Positions 13,018-24,254 of a stretch of 64,000 bases of DNA are shown piece by piece; the first letter of the stretch is position 1, and every line of letters starts with the position of its first letter. The notes below the pieces were generated by a model. The model did not search any database, was not told where the DNA came from, and was given only the letters and a program-made list of their open reading frames with translations. The stretch covers positions 124,001 to 188,000 of the forward strand of contig JAHQIW010000367.1 of assembly GCA_019055375.1 (NCBI GenBank), written 5' to 3'. The position numbers and the translations under genes were made by a program. This DNA comes from Parelaphostrongylus tenuis. Taxonomy: Eukaryota > Nematoda > Chromadorea > Rhabditida > Metastrongylidae.

Positions 13018-13353
13018 TTCGTGAGATTTTTGGCACTTATACAGTGCAATACACGTGTTTTGGCCTTGACATCCTCGCCAGATGCACAGCAACCTTCGTC
13101 TGAGCCAATCCCTCTCAAGGGGCACCTCGTTACATAGAGTAGTCGACGAAGAACGCGTTACACCGTGTGTAATGTGAAAATCCTCTTCACCCACAATAAC
13201 ATATCACTGTGTGCCCAGTGACATGATCATCAGTGGTGGAGCTTCATCGAAACGGATTGGCTCAGACGAAAGGTACTGTGCAACTGACAAGGCTGTCGAG
13301 GCCGAAACACGTATATTGCCTTGTATAAGTGCCCATAAAAGATCTCATGAAAG
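13018..13353. mobile_element. Inverted-repeat element with decayed hammerhead-like cores
   Basis: The left arm (about 13018-13135) and right arm (about 13248-13353) are imperfect reverse complements, both containing GGCACTTATACA/TGTATAAGTGCC and TCTGAGCCAATCC/GGATTGGCTCAGA. The right arm on + reads stem I GTGCAA (13278-13283), core CTGACAA (13284-13290), a GGC/GCC hairpin to 13303, GAA, an ACACGTAT stem III and then TTGC pairing back. The left arm on - (about 13087-13036) gives GTGCAT, CTGGCGA, a hairpin, AAA and the intact palindrome ACACGTGT. Each copy has one or two core changes, so both are probably inactive. A related single copy lies at 51490-51610. Confidence 0.6.
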
Positions 13354-13754
13354 GCTTAAAACATGCTTTCAAGATGTGCTAATTTTGAGCGAGGTTTTAA
13401 AAAACGTCGAATATAATTGTATTCCATATCATGGGAATTGAAATTTGTAAACAATCTAAATTCGGAAGTACCAACTTCCTATACGAAAACTCAAAACAAG
13501 TATCTCAGACTGCTTTCGTTCTTTACAAAATCCCATTCGCAGATTCTCTGTGCCAATAGCGAAGCACTATTATTCAAATGCTATCTTAGATCAATGCGAA
13601 AAATCTCGTCGGTGTTTGAAATGCATCGATTTCAGTACATGTTTCGTGGTCCAAGACAACATTAGCAGTAGTAAGTTGTCTGACCATGAAAATTGGAAAC
13701 CATCGAAGAAATCACAATAGTTTCACTAGAGAAACCTCACTGCTTTTCATAACA

Positions 13755-13880
13755 TGATCATTTGTGAGCTTGATTTCAAATCACCTGTATCACCTGTCGT
13801 CCCGTTGATCGTCGAGTGACTCGAGCGGGTACCAGCAACTCTTCCATTTTTCCCTATCGCGTGCAAGAGTAGCCCAGTGT
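13755..13880 (-). repeat. Dispersed repeat, family D
   Basis: Reverse complement of the segment at 29160-29250. Both contain GTCACTCGACGATCAACG preceded by a GGTACC(C/G)GCTC block and a GATAGGGAAAAATG block. Non-coding here; probably part of a transposon seen in more than one copy. Confidence 0.6.
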
Positions 13881-13884
13881 AGAA

Positions 13885-15535
13885 GAAGAAGATTTCAAAT
13901 ACTGCAAGGAAAAACAGCAGAAGTTGCATACTGTTTTTCTATATATTATTTTTCCTTCCTTTTTGATACGTTATATCCATGAAAGTCATAAGCCATATAG
14001 AATGTATTTAGGAATAGCAGAATGCTTCATAAACTGTTGCAATATAAAGGTTCACTAGGGAACTAAAATGGAGAAAATCTAACTAATTTCTACTTTTAAT
14101 ACCTTAGGCGACGCAATCAGATTTCTTCGATATTTTTTCAGTTTCATAATGAATTACATGTACTCTCGAATTTTCATTCCATTAATTTTCTCTTCATCGC
14201 ATGGGAAATTTGGTCATTCAGAAAGGAAAAGTGTCACTTGGAAAATTGACTTTTCAGCACTGGGCATTTGAGTATTTAAAGATTTCAAAACTCAAAGCAT
14301 TTATTTGACTACATCAAATGAAGTTACATAGTCTCAGAGTAGCAATGAACTCTGTCTGAATGTTCAAATAAAGTTTTACAAACTTAGGGTAGCAAAGAGC
14401 TCTGGCTGAATGCCGAATAACGCTCCAGTCAGGAGCCACTTTGCAGTTGCAACAAGGACACCCATACTAGAAAGGAATTTGAGCACTTCGCAAAATTGAG
14501 AGTGTCTAAGATTTGAGCGCCATCATAACGATTTATTTCTAACTTTTTACTACCGCCTGCATGCTACAAGTAAGACAGAAAAAGTGTATGCAATGTTATA
14601 TCGACTAGTCAAGCACCATTTGAACATCATTATATGTAACTATTCTATTTCAGCATTCTGAAGTATTATGATATTCTGATGATGATTGAATTTATTTGCT
14701 TTTTTCTTCGAATTTTCATAACTGGAAAGTGCAGAATGGAAGTACTGGTTGAATTGATTACGGTTGAGAAAATTTTTTGAAACTGAAATACGTCAATCCG
14801 TTATATTCCTACAATCTCACTGGTTTTCTCTAAGACAACTTGAGATCGAAAACTTCCATTTTGTAAATGCCATGTTCATATTGAATGGTTTTTACAAAAT
14901 TTTGAACGTAGCGTGATGAGTAAAACTTAGTATTCTTTCTATGATCTGCCATTTGCGGATACCCAACAATTCGTGCATTCGACTCGCATCCTCGTATTCA
15001 TCCTCCACAGAACTCTTTGAATATTTCGCGACTGGTTTTGACAGCTGCTTCAGGATTTCGTCTCCCTAATGAATATTGTGGTCGATACGATTTTCCATAC
15101 GATCTTGAGGAATGCCGTGCTAGGTTGTCGCTATACATCTCCCAAAAGGATGAGGCGTGAGGAGGTAGCGCAATGCATAGTGGTGTGGAAAGCAAATTTC
15201 GGCCCCTCTCCAAGCGCTTTCCGGCAAGTCCACATGGGAGCGCCTTACCTCGGCTATTCCAAGATCTCCTAGAAAGAGGCGTCTCGATTCTAGACCTACT
15301 TTCTATTTCATTTGTTTATCTGCAACTGCGATCAGTTAGGCTAAAAAGTCGCAGTAGAAAACTAAAACGAGTTATATTCTGTCTTTCAGCCAAGGATACT
15401 AAGGAAAACGCTGCTGTAAAAAGTCATAAACTTCACAGCGTTTGTGAAAAAACTGAACTTATTGCTTTCCCGTTTATACCCTTTTAGTGTAGATAGTTCA
15501 GAGTATCTGAAGTCTATATGATGTCAATGTTGAAG
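13885..15535. other. Stretch without recognisable gene
   Basis: AT-rich, with no supported gene. A moderately GC-rich patch near 15060-15290 has overlapping open frames on both strands but no recognised domain; it may be an old transposon fragment. Confidence 0.4.
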
Positions 15536-15539
15536 AATA

Positions 15540-15665
15540 AGGGGATGAACCCTCAGCATTGAGCATCCGCTGAGGAAATGCCATATATTCGACTCCATTC
15601 CGCACCACCGAGCTAACTGAATGCACATTCGCCCTATACAATGACTTGCATGCCACGTGGCGCCG
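15540..15665 (-). mobile_element. SINE family A, 3' fragment
   Basis: Only the tail half remains, in reverse: CAGCATTGAGCATCCGCTGA, TTCGACTCCATTC, then ACAATGACTTGCATGCCACG. These match the order in the copy at 21884-22186. The tRNA-like head is missing. Confidence 0.6.
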
Positions 15666-15669
15666 GGCG

Positions 15670-18020
15670 GAAGCAACGACTAATTTCAATTTCAATGCTT
15701 CTTTCAAATTTTACACTACCCGACATAACATATTGCGCGGATTCCAGTACTCATTGCATTTCATTCAACTCCTTATATCAGTGAACTACGAAGGCCTCGA
15801 AATTTTGCGTATGGAATCGGCTGCCTATGGAGGATTTTTAGTCTTTATGCACGTCGTTGAAAACTGATCGATCCAATTATACCTGAAATCAATTCTACCT
15901 GAATTCTACCTGAATCGTTGGAATCACCGAAAACTTACGCTATGAAGTAGTTACTGATATTCTAAAAGAAGGACTCTATCATAGAAACATAGACATCTAC
16001 ATAGAGCACTGGTCAGAGGTGGACCCGTTTTTTCATTTGTTCTCAGATAACCAAAAAGAACATTGGAAAAGTCTGATATGAACGTACCAACTACGAAGAG
16101 AGTGGAGGCACGTTTAGTCGGAACGGGTTGAATTAGAGCTCAGCGCGTACTGAACAACTTTACTATTACTGTTTTTGTTACCCAGCGAATGAACTAATAG
16201 AGTCGTATAAGGGTCTCAATAAAGAACGCATCGTCGCTTAAAAAGGTTTCGTATATGCAATAATTTAGGATACAAATCCAAAACTTTTTCTATGATACAA
16301 AGAAGAAGTTTTTACTAAATACTAAGCGCGGCTGAACAATACCCTAACATCACTTACATTTCACCAAATCGTTTTCTTTTCGCTCGAAATATGTGTATAA
16401 CGTGCTCGATTGAACGGAATTTTTTGCCAACAGCCCTATTACCACAGATTGCTTCCGTCGTGAGTACTCCAGTTCGTCCTCAACTTTGTTTCTGCATGTC
16501 ATTCTATGCCAAATATATACAGAGAATAATAAGTGTATCATTGCCTTCAAGCCCTTGGATGAGTAAATTGGCGTCGCAAGTACATGGAGACTTCTGAATC
16601 TTTTCTTTACTTGAAGTACATATGAGTCAAAATATACACCAAAATATCAAGCAAACAATGTGCTTTTCACAACTGAGAGTATAAATTAGTTCAAGACAAA
16701 GATTCCCTACTTTTTTGAGAATGACACGAAAACCCAGCATTTACAAGACTAGGAGAGTTAAGGCGAATATCGGGAAACTGACTCCATAGGTTAGCAAGTG
16801 AATCGAGGATGTTGTTCAAAACATCTGTCGTATTCATTTTAGTGCACTACGCTCATTTACTCACTACGCTTCCTTCACGATTTTTTTTTTTGGTTCGACA
16901 TTTCTGCTTCCTACAAATGTGATGTCTCATAATTTCTTTTGCAATTCGACACTTTTGCTTTATTTGTTATTTATTCAGAGAAATCAACTAATCAAACACT
17001 ACATAATGGTCGATGATGAACAATTACTTGTTAGAGAAAAACTGGATGGCTTCCCCCTAGGGAGAATGAGATTGACAACCAAAGAAGTCGATAAGGTCGT
17101 TTTTGAGCTGGTTTTACTCTTCCAATTTGTTCACTCTCAGATGCTGCTTCAGGGCACCGAATCTGATTGGGAATCATCAGGGCTATATGGTGGATGTGAT
17201 ACCGTAGACCGGTGCAGTTTCTCCAAAATGTGACGAGTCGACTCTGCAATGTGAGCAGTCGAGCGTTATCCTGGTAAAGGGCGAAACTGAGTCTTCTCGG
17301 ACGTCTCTCGCACTGCTGCGGCTAACTTCAGAGTTGGTCCCCGTATGCGTTGGCAATGAGTGTCTGCCTATTGTCAAGCAGTTCCCAATGCAGCATGACC
17401 TGTCAATCGAAACCTGAAGCTATCTTCACGATCATGAAACTTTTGCTTTGATTAAGCTGACTGTTTTGGCTACTAGTACTGGCCATATATTCTAGTGTCC
17501 TGCTAGTTTCCTAAGTGTCCTATCACCTTACTAAAGCTATTACAACAATCTCCATTATACCATAGTCTACTGGAAATAACCTAATCTGAATTAGAAATAA
17601 GAACTGAATAAAACAAGTGCTAACGAAATTACGACACGTCCAGTTAAATTCATAGTCTTCTCACCACAAATATTGAGCCAAAGAAAGGCGAATTTATATA
17701 CAAATAAGGAGAAGGTGGCGTAGAGTTCCCTCGTTGAGCAGATAGCCCAACCTAACCAGCAACTGATTCGACCTCACTCTAAGCCTACTAAGTTTCTCAT
17801 CCCTCTTAGATTGGAACATTGGTAGTAGAAATCTGAGATATTCTGACTACTTGTAATGCTTATGAGAATGGCCGAAAACCACTATCCCAGATACCATAAG
17901 GAATAAATTTGGAAAGCATCGAACAATATTCATATAAAACACGAAGAAATCAGGTAGCAGCTTAACCAAAGCACAAAACAACTTCGAAGACTTTCGTGGA
18001 TGACATTGCGAGAAAACGAA
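15670..18020. other. Stretch without recognisable gene
   Basis: No gene supported. Open frames near 16350-16600 and 16920-17380 overlap on both strands and lack domains or splice framing. Confidence 0.4.
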
Positions 18021-18134
18021 TAGATTACAAGAACTAATCCATTGAATCGACTGTTTCTAAAACCTCGTAATAAACATTCAAAATCAAATCCAAAAAAAGA
18101 ATGTTTTTAGCCTAAAACGAGGTTGGTACGCCAA

Positions 18135-18180
18135 GGTCATACACCGGTGTTTCGGAGGTTCGTCCTCCTCGTCAGTGACC
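18135..18180 (-). ncRNA. Hammerhead ribozyme motif (left arm, minus strand)
   Basis: Exact reverse complement of the motif at 18586-18631, hence the same three-stem fold on the minus strand. It would be transcribed away from the element's centre toward the left flank. Confidence 0.8.
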
Positions 18181-18585
18181 GCCGCCCCACATTAAGCCCT
18201 GCATTGTAGCAAGAAGGGAGGCGTATCTGGTATGTGGTGATGGCATGGTGTACAATACACTGGTCCATCACCATCAGTCGATGGTTTCGGCTGGTAGACC
18301 AAAACTAATCCATTGAATCGACTGTTTCTAAAACCTCGTAATAAACATTCAAAATCAAATCCAAAAAACCAACATCGTTTTAGGCTAAAAACATTCTTTT
18401 TTTGGATTTGATTTTGAATGTTTATTACGAGGTTTTAGAAACAGTCCATTTAATGGATTAGTTTTGGTCTACCAGCCGAAACATCGACTGATGGTGATGG
18501 ACCAGTGTCATTGTACACTATGCCATCACCACTTACCACATACGCCTCCCTCCTTGCTATAATGCAGGGCTCAATGTGGGGCGGC

Positions 18586-18631
18586 GGTCACTGACGAGGA
18601 GGACGAACCTCCGAAACACCGGTGTATGACC
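18586..18631 (+). ncRNA. Type I hammerhead ribozyme motif (right arm)
   Basis: Read from the sequence: stem I strand GGTCA (18586-18590), core CTGACGA (18591-18597), stem II GGAGG/CCTCC (18598-18602 with 18608-18612) closed by loop ACGAA, core GAA (18613-18615), stem III ACACC/GGTGT (18616-18625), position-17 base A (18626), and stem I return TGACC (18627-18631). All pairs are Watson-Crick and all invariant core bases (CUGANGA, GAA, H17) are present. Predicted cleavage follows A18626. Stem III is a perfect palindrome without a loop, as in Penelope-like and retrozyme hammerheads that may act as dimers. Activity is inferred, not shown. Confidence 0.85.
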
Positions 18632-18689
18632 CTGGCGTACCAACCTCGTTTTAGGCTAAAAACATTCTTTTTTGGATTACAAGAACTGT

Positions 18690-19800
18690 TGGGATCGGCA
18701 TAGCAAGAAATGTGATGTCACATCATATAATAACGAAAATTTCTACATAACCCATAAAAGGCTATACGGCACAAGTTCGTTTGCCTTTAAGTTCACTGGA
18801 GATAATGTTCTTGGGAAGAAGGACGCTACCTGTGGTATTTCCACAAATTTGTTTACCTAAACACGTGCTCGTACAGTATACCTCATTTATGTTTTTAACA
18901 CAACCTTTTTAATGAGGAAAAATTTTACTCTGAAAAGAATTAACCCAGCGCTCAAAACTGTATCTGTTTGTATCTTTACAATCTGCATTTATTAAATAAA
19001 ATTCAAACTTTTTATATACAATCTACACTTGTTGCGCAAAATCTACACTTTGTAACTTCTGCCCCATAAGATGTTTTCCGGTGGTCGGAATGAAATTCTA
19101 ATGAGTCCTCAACCAAGGCAGTTCAATAATACCTATGAAATGTAAACGCATTTTTCACTACTCAAAAGCTGTCGATTTCAAAGAATGTCTAATCTCCTGT
19201 ATGCATCTGTACGTATCTTTCACAACTAGATTTCAAATTGCAGCATAAGAAGTTGCCTCCTCCTGCTGTCTCCCCATTCTAACAATTCACAAAAATGTAT
19301 TTTAACTTTGCATTTGAGAGGAGATGGTTTATACATTCCAAATGACCAACATCAAAGATCCCTTGGTCATAAAGTAATTCGCTCGTTGAGCACTCCCCCT
19401 GACCCTCACCGTAATTGCCGTAGTTCTCCGACTCATTCTCTTCAAAGAAGCGAATCACTTGTTTATTAAATTCAGCACCATCATTTTCTTCTCATTCAAT
19501 CCTTTATGAGCAGTCACTCGAAAATGATGTTAAACTCGTCTTCTGACGACATGTCTTAAGCGTGTGAATCTAATTCTCGGCTAGTAATTGGTTTTTACTA
19601 CCGTCCCACTGAAGACCACATCTCGATTGACAGATAAAAAAATTTGGGGAATCTTTTACGAATGTTGCGAAAACGATCATCAAATCCGTTATCATTCTAG
19701 CCGAATGGCGAGCGAGTTACTCTTTTTTAATCTTTATCACAAGGTACAACATGTACCGAAGAAATATGAGAGGCTTCAACAGAACACAAACTTTAGAAAC
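18690..19800. other. Stretch without recognisable gene
   Basis: AT-rich; no gene, RNA gene or clear repeat seen. Confidence 0.4.
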
Positions 19801-19807
19801 CAAAATA

Positions 19808-20106
19808 AATGGATAAAGCTCTCGGCGTCGATCAAGCCCATAGGATGCGCCGTGCATTCGCTTTCAATTTTCAACTTCTTTGAGGTGATTGAATGCATAT
19901 CTGGCCTATGCAATGACTTGTGGTGGCCTACCGCTGAACCCGAGTGAGTGCTGCTTATCCTCCCAGACAAGCCTGAGACCAGTCTGGTACCAATTTACCG
20001 ACCCCGAAGGGATGGATGGCTAGGCGAGCTATGAGCGCGAGATCAAACCATTGAGCTCGTTTGCGACGCAGAGCACCTCGAACCACTGCACCACATGCGC
20101 TCTTAG
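19808..20106 (-). mobile_element. SINE family A, near full length
   Basis: Reverse orientation. The tail side starts AAGCTCTCGGCGTCGATCAA, then TTGAGGTGATTGAATGCAT, GTGGCCTACCGCTGA, CCCGAAGGGATGGATGG. The tRNA-like head ends at GCGCTC near 20100, with a B-box remnant (GAGCGCGAGATCAAACCA) and an A-box remnant (GAGCACCTCGAACCACTGCA). Confidence 0.85.
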
Positions 20107-20571
20107 AAACTGAATCATAGGACGGAAATGAAGAGAAAAGGGTCAGGCCTATTATGAGGTAATGAGACGCAGCAGACGCTTTGGTTTTCATGTGCAGAGC
20201 CAGCGTTGAAAAAATTTCGTAACATGTAGCAAAAAACATTGTTGCTTGCTCAACACCTATTTCTTCAAGCCAGTGGCACGAATTAGAAACCCCAGATCCA
20301 GTGGTCAGACTTAACGCATTCAATAGACATGAACTTTTGTAATTTCTCTTTCAACGTAGAATCATCAGTGGCAGTGGGCCGAAAAAGAATGAAGGTTTTC
20401 TAGCACGAATTAGTTATTCTACTACACTTCTTAGGAGTTCTCACTGATGGGCTTGCAGGAGGCTGTAAACACTTATTTTGATGTTGTATGACTAATGTTT
20501 CAGTCTTCGCGCTCTTCCACTGTAAGCGGAGATCCAAATGAATAAACCAAATCCAAGTCCATTAAAGTGGT

Positions 20572-20655
20572 ACCTGTAGCGTAATGGTTAGGGGAGCTCT
20601 GAAACGCACACGTGTTCGATCAAGCGATGCTCCATGGTTCGATCCCGGACTCAAA
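20572..20655 (+). mobile_element. SINE family A, head-only fragment
   Basis: tRNA-like A-box (TAGCGTAATGGTTAGGGGAG) and B-box (GGTTCGATCCC) regions, followed by CTCAAAGCCCACC as in the family A head. The body is absent. It could alternatively be a diverged tRNA gene, but an extra segment between the boxes argues against a functional tRNA. Confidence 0.5.
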
Positions 20656-20659
20656 GCCC

Positions 20660-21635
20660 ACCTAGAATTCTATTGCTTCGGGATTCAATTGTATCGGATC
20701 TGTCTGCGAGAATACTTACACTGACTTGTTATAATGGTACGCCACCGCGAGCATTATAAAAGCCAGATGATCACTTTTAACTATACCTAACACATTAGTA
20801 ATCAACCAATAACAGTGTGGCTGGCTAGCGGATTAAATTCATCATTGATATTTCGTTTTTGCCAAGCGAACTATTTTCTTGAGCCTAAAGGAGCTTAAGG
20901 GGCCTTAGAACTGATTTTATATTGACAGTCAGTGCTTTCATGTACACTACAATGTCCATAGGATTCACCAATGTGTTAATGAAGTCGAGAACATAGCGCA
21001 TATATTAGGGATTGATCAACACCAGAAAGCCTAATCCTTCTTGGCTCGTTAGAAATCATTCGTCGTCTTCGTTTCTACAGAATGAGAGCATATGTAATTT
21101 GTTCAGATGGGATGATAATTGGATCTATCCTAGAAAACTGATCTGAAATCTAACGAACACTGATTTATCTGATATCCGAATAAGCTCGATGAAATTATAA
21201 TAATCGTAACCAATCCGCTTCTTAGTGCACTCAAACAAGATGGAAAGAATTTCTTGATTCACCAATCATTTAAACTTTCGGATTATAAAACCTATTGATT
21301 ATTTCAATTTTCCTGTATCTACTTTAACGCTAATATTTCTTTCCAGTGCTCTACTATTATGCATCATTCCACAGCTCATTTTATGTAGTACACCATGATA
21401 TCCTGCTTTCAACGAGTCGACATGACTACTAACAAAATCCAGCCGAAAGTAGTAATGGAGTGATAATCAAAACTTCCAAAAAAAAAAATCACATTATTAC
21501 GAGCGAATTATCGTCAAGATGCATGTTTCTTTGAGATGGTGGGCTGCCGACCATCCTTATTCAGCTTTGTGACAGCATGAACCAGCAGTTCCAACCCAAC
21601 AATACAGGATTTTTATCAAGGAAACATTGCGATAA
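20660..21635. other. Stretch without recognisable gene
   Basis: No supported gene or repeat, apart from a short A-run near 21480. Confidence 0.4.
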
Positions 21636-21639
21636 AAGA

Positions 21640-21715
21640 CCTCGTAGCACAGTGGTAGTGATGCCGTTATGCTATCTACTGAAGCTCCGGGTCGATCGTG
21701 TTCTGGCCCACTTAG
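21640..21715 (+). other. tRNA-like fragment
   Basis: CGTAGCACAGTGGTAGTGAT resembles a tRNA A-box and CGGGTCGATCGTG a B-box, about 55 bp apart. There are no convincing acceptor or anticodon stems, so it is probably a SINE head remnant. Confidence 0.35.
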
Positions 21716-21883
21716 CCCATCATACGTCTGGAGTCGGAACGTCTGTAACAGAGCTGTCTGTAACGAGAACAATTCCTCTGACAACGTGGGAACGCCACAG
21801 CACCACTGCTAATTCGAAATGCAGAGAAAATCAGCTCGACCAGCAATCATCGGCATTTACGACGAGAGAATCGAGAAGGAAGA

Positions 21884-22186
21884 ATAAAGCTCTCAGCGTT
21901 GATCATTCCCTAAGGGAGGCGCTCCACGAATTCGGCTCCATTCGTAACAACGTTTAGATGTGATTGAAAGTATACTGGGCCTTTACAATGACTCGCTGTG
22001 ACCAAGCGATGTGTCGAGTAAATGCTGCTATTTTTCCAGGCGAGTCTGGTACGAAACTATGGAACCGAGGGAGATGGAAGACCTGATGAACCTTGAGCGC
22101 GGCATCGAATGATCCACCATCGAGTGTTCGATCACTTGTGCTTCGCAGAGCACCTCTAACCATTACGCCACACGCGCGCTTGCATT
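21884..22186 (-). mobile_element. SINE family A, near full length
   Basis: Reverse orientation. The tail side begins AAAGCTCTCAGCGTTGATCA and the head ends CGCCACACGCGCGCTTGC. On the minus strand the head reads TGGCGTAATGGTTAGAGGTG followed by CTCTGCGAAGC, a good pol III A-box. The spacer between A and B boxes is longer than in a real tRNA. Confidence 0.8.
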
Positions 22187-22647
22187 TTAGTGATGTAAAT
22201 AAATAAGTAAATGAATCATAACGATCATACAAGATCTTCAAAAACGCTATTCCCCTTGACAAGCGATGCAAACACAAACATCTCAACTGAAAATCGTTCC
22301 AAATAAGCCTATGGTTTCGAGAAAATTTCAATCGCGGAACAACTACGAAGCCAAAAGATCTAGTAAACTTGAAATCAAAAATCATCTATAAGATCGATCG
22401 CCGTCGTGCTGATAAAGCAGGGGTAGTAATGCGCCCATTTGGTGCGTGCAAGGCCGTGGTTCTATCGAGCAGCAAGGTGATCCATCCCTCTGGAGTGAAG
22501 ATGTCTCTAGAGTCTTCTGGGATCAGCTTGCTCCCTGCAATCCACGAAAGCCGACACGACTGTCCTCGACGAAGACCGGTGACAAGAGGCTTTCATGGAC
22601 AGCTGTGAGCAGCATCAGCTCTTCCATTGTATGGGAAAAGGATAGAG

Positions 22648-22922
22648 GATAAAGCTCTCGCCGTTCATCGCCTCCTGAGGGATCCGTCATGCACTAGTCT
22701 TTAATTTTTAATCCTGTTTGAGGCTTTTTAATGACTCACGGTGGCCTCCCAGTGTATCGAGTCAGTGCTGCCTACAATCCCGGACGAGTCCGGGAACAGT
22801 GGGGCACCAATTTGCTGATCCCGGAGGGGATTCATGGCCTGGTCAGTCTTGAGCACGAGATCGAACCATTGACCTTATGTGCGGCGCCGAGCACCCCTAA
22901 CCACAGAGCCACGCTCACTGCT
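22648..22922 (-). mobile_element. SINE family A, near full length
   Basis: Reverse orientation: AAAGCTCTCGCCGTTCATCG, GGTGGCCTCCCAGTGTATCG, GGCACCAATTTGCTGATCCC, then GAGCACGAGATCGAACCATT and GAGCACCCCTAACCACAGAG at the head. It abuts the GC-rich block that follows. Confidence 0.85.
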
Positions 22923-22929
22923 TGCTAGT

Positions 22930-23705
22930 TGCAGGCAAAGTGGACATCGGTGGTCCCGATACGATGGCAACCGTGACGCGTTTTGACGACGCGACGCGGC
23001 TGCATTTTCCGCATTCGGCGGCTCTGATTGCTAGCGTCACTCACGGGCGACTGGAGCATCGCTATCATTCGTCATTCACTCTCAATGCCATTGAGTCCAA
23101 CCCGGGCTGTGCTTTCCAGCTGCCCTATGGGTCATGTTACCATGTGGGTCAGGTAACCCTGTAGGTCACTTGACCCTATGGGTCATGCTGTCTGTTTACT
23201 ACTTTGTGCCTAACGATTTCATCGTTATCCTCCTCGAGATCAGTTGTGTCTGTGATAGTTCGCGGTGCTTCGCTCCGATTTCGGCGTACGTGACGTCAGC
23301 AGATAAGGCGCCGCCGTTGCCGCCGTGGAATGACCCGCCCCAGATCTAGTCCATCCTTCGAGGGTCTCGCGTAACCCAGTTGCCCTCTCCTTTACCCCAG
23401 TTACCTATCCTAGTCCCCTCTCCCTGGCCTGCATGTCTGTCCAGTCCGAAAGAGAACGATCTGATGACTACTCGAGAGTGCTAATCGATCCAGTGGGCGA
23501 TGTTTTTCGGCTAATCTAACGTCGTGCTCAGTGCTCACTGCCTCCCGCTCGTGGGCGCTCTTATCTGCTTCCTGTTGTGTCGTCGCCGACGTTTCTAGCG
23601 TCGAGCGCGACAATTCTATTGACGACGATGATGACGACGGAAGCGGCATTTGATGGTCTCCGTCTCTCTCTCTCTCCCTGCGAGTCTCCAACGAGTCATT
23701 CAAAT
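22930..23705. other. GC-rich, CpG-rich block, possible promoter or first-exon region
   Basis: Markedly richer in G+C and CG dinucleotides than its surroundings. An open + frame follows a TTGCAG at about 22935 (containing MATVTRFDDATRLHFPHSAA), and an open - frame spans 23703-23410 (serine-rich, charged, low complexity). Neither has a recognised homologue or confirmed splice partner, so I call no gene. It also holds a cluster of nuclear-receptor half-sites at 23129-23185. Confidence 0.4.
23129..23185. promoter_or_regulatory. Cluster of five nuclear-receptor-like half-sites
   Basis: GGGTCA at 23129-23134, 23146-23151 and 23180-23185, AGGTCA at 23163-23168, and TGACCC (reverse) at 23171-23176: five in 57 bp. 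AGGTCA/GGGTCA is the standard half-site of nuclear hormone receptors. The cluster may equally be a decayed tandem repeat. No adjacent gene is established. Confidence 0.35.
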
Positions 23706-24254
23706 TAGCGTTCTATCCTCAAGGTCACAGCGGTTTTCTATTTACTATTGAGGTCGATTGCGCCTTCTTTCATTGGTAGTATTCGAAACTATATATTTAT
23801 TCGTGCAGATCAAAAGTTCTCAGCGACTCTAGCGACTTTCACGATCAGACTCTGAGTGCTACCAACGTTCCCATAAGGTCTGATGGAATGTTTCAAGCTT
23901 TTGAAGAGGTCTGGTTTAGGCAGGTCGGTGCTATACGTAGGCTTCGCTGATTTCCCATCGCACGCCTCATCAATACCGCATGCCCTGCGACTCACCTCTG
24001 CTTGCTGCTATCAGCAACGGCGCCGAAGAAGTGCCACTCTGCGGCAAGTGAAGAAATTACTTGATGTTGCGTTTCTCAGAGTGATTGATTGTCGATTGCA
24101 TGAATACGTCTGATACGCAAGCATATATGTCAATACCTTCCAATCGACTATTTTGAGACCTTGTTCAAAAAATGCAACATAGTCCGATAGATTGTTCTAA
24201 GGTTCCCATAAGGATTTCTCCTTCATATTTCCTCCGTTATTCCATTGCTCTTCT

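Larger units (their letters stand above)
18023..18687. mobile_element. Palindromic hammerhead-bearing retroelement with 13-bp target-site duplication
   Basis: The element body (18036-18674, 639 bp) is flanked by identical copies of GATTACAAGAACT at 18023-18035 and 18675-18687. Its layout is A-B-A then inverted A-B. Unit A (about 65 bp, starting AATCCATTGAATCGACTG and ending in a run of A) occurs at 18036-18105 and 18305-18372, and inverted at about 18393-18465. Unit B (about 190 bp, containing the hammerhead core) occurs at about 18115-18300 and inverted at about 18470-18660. The arms are nearly identical, so the insertion is young compared with other repeats here. There is no coding capacity. 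Hammerhead-carrying terminal repeats are known from Penelope-like elements and retrozymes; assignment to that class is inference. Confidence 0.85.

Noticed and set aside
19588..20323. Overlapping open frames of about 120 codons on both strands
   Set aside because: They mostly translate the SINE-A copy at 19808-20106 in different frames.
21577..22385. Open frames of 126 and 143 codons
   Set aside because: They cross the SINE-A at 21884-22186 and lack recognisable protein features.
23410..23703. Minus-strand 97-codon serine-rich frame as a gene
   Set aside because: Low-complexity, charged composition in a GC-rich block; no partner exon, donor or homologue seen.
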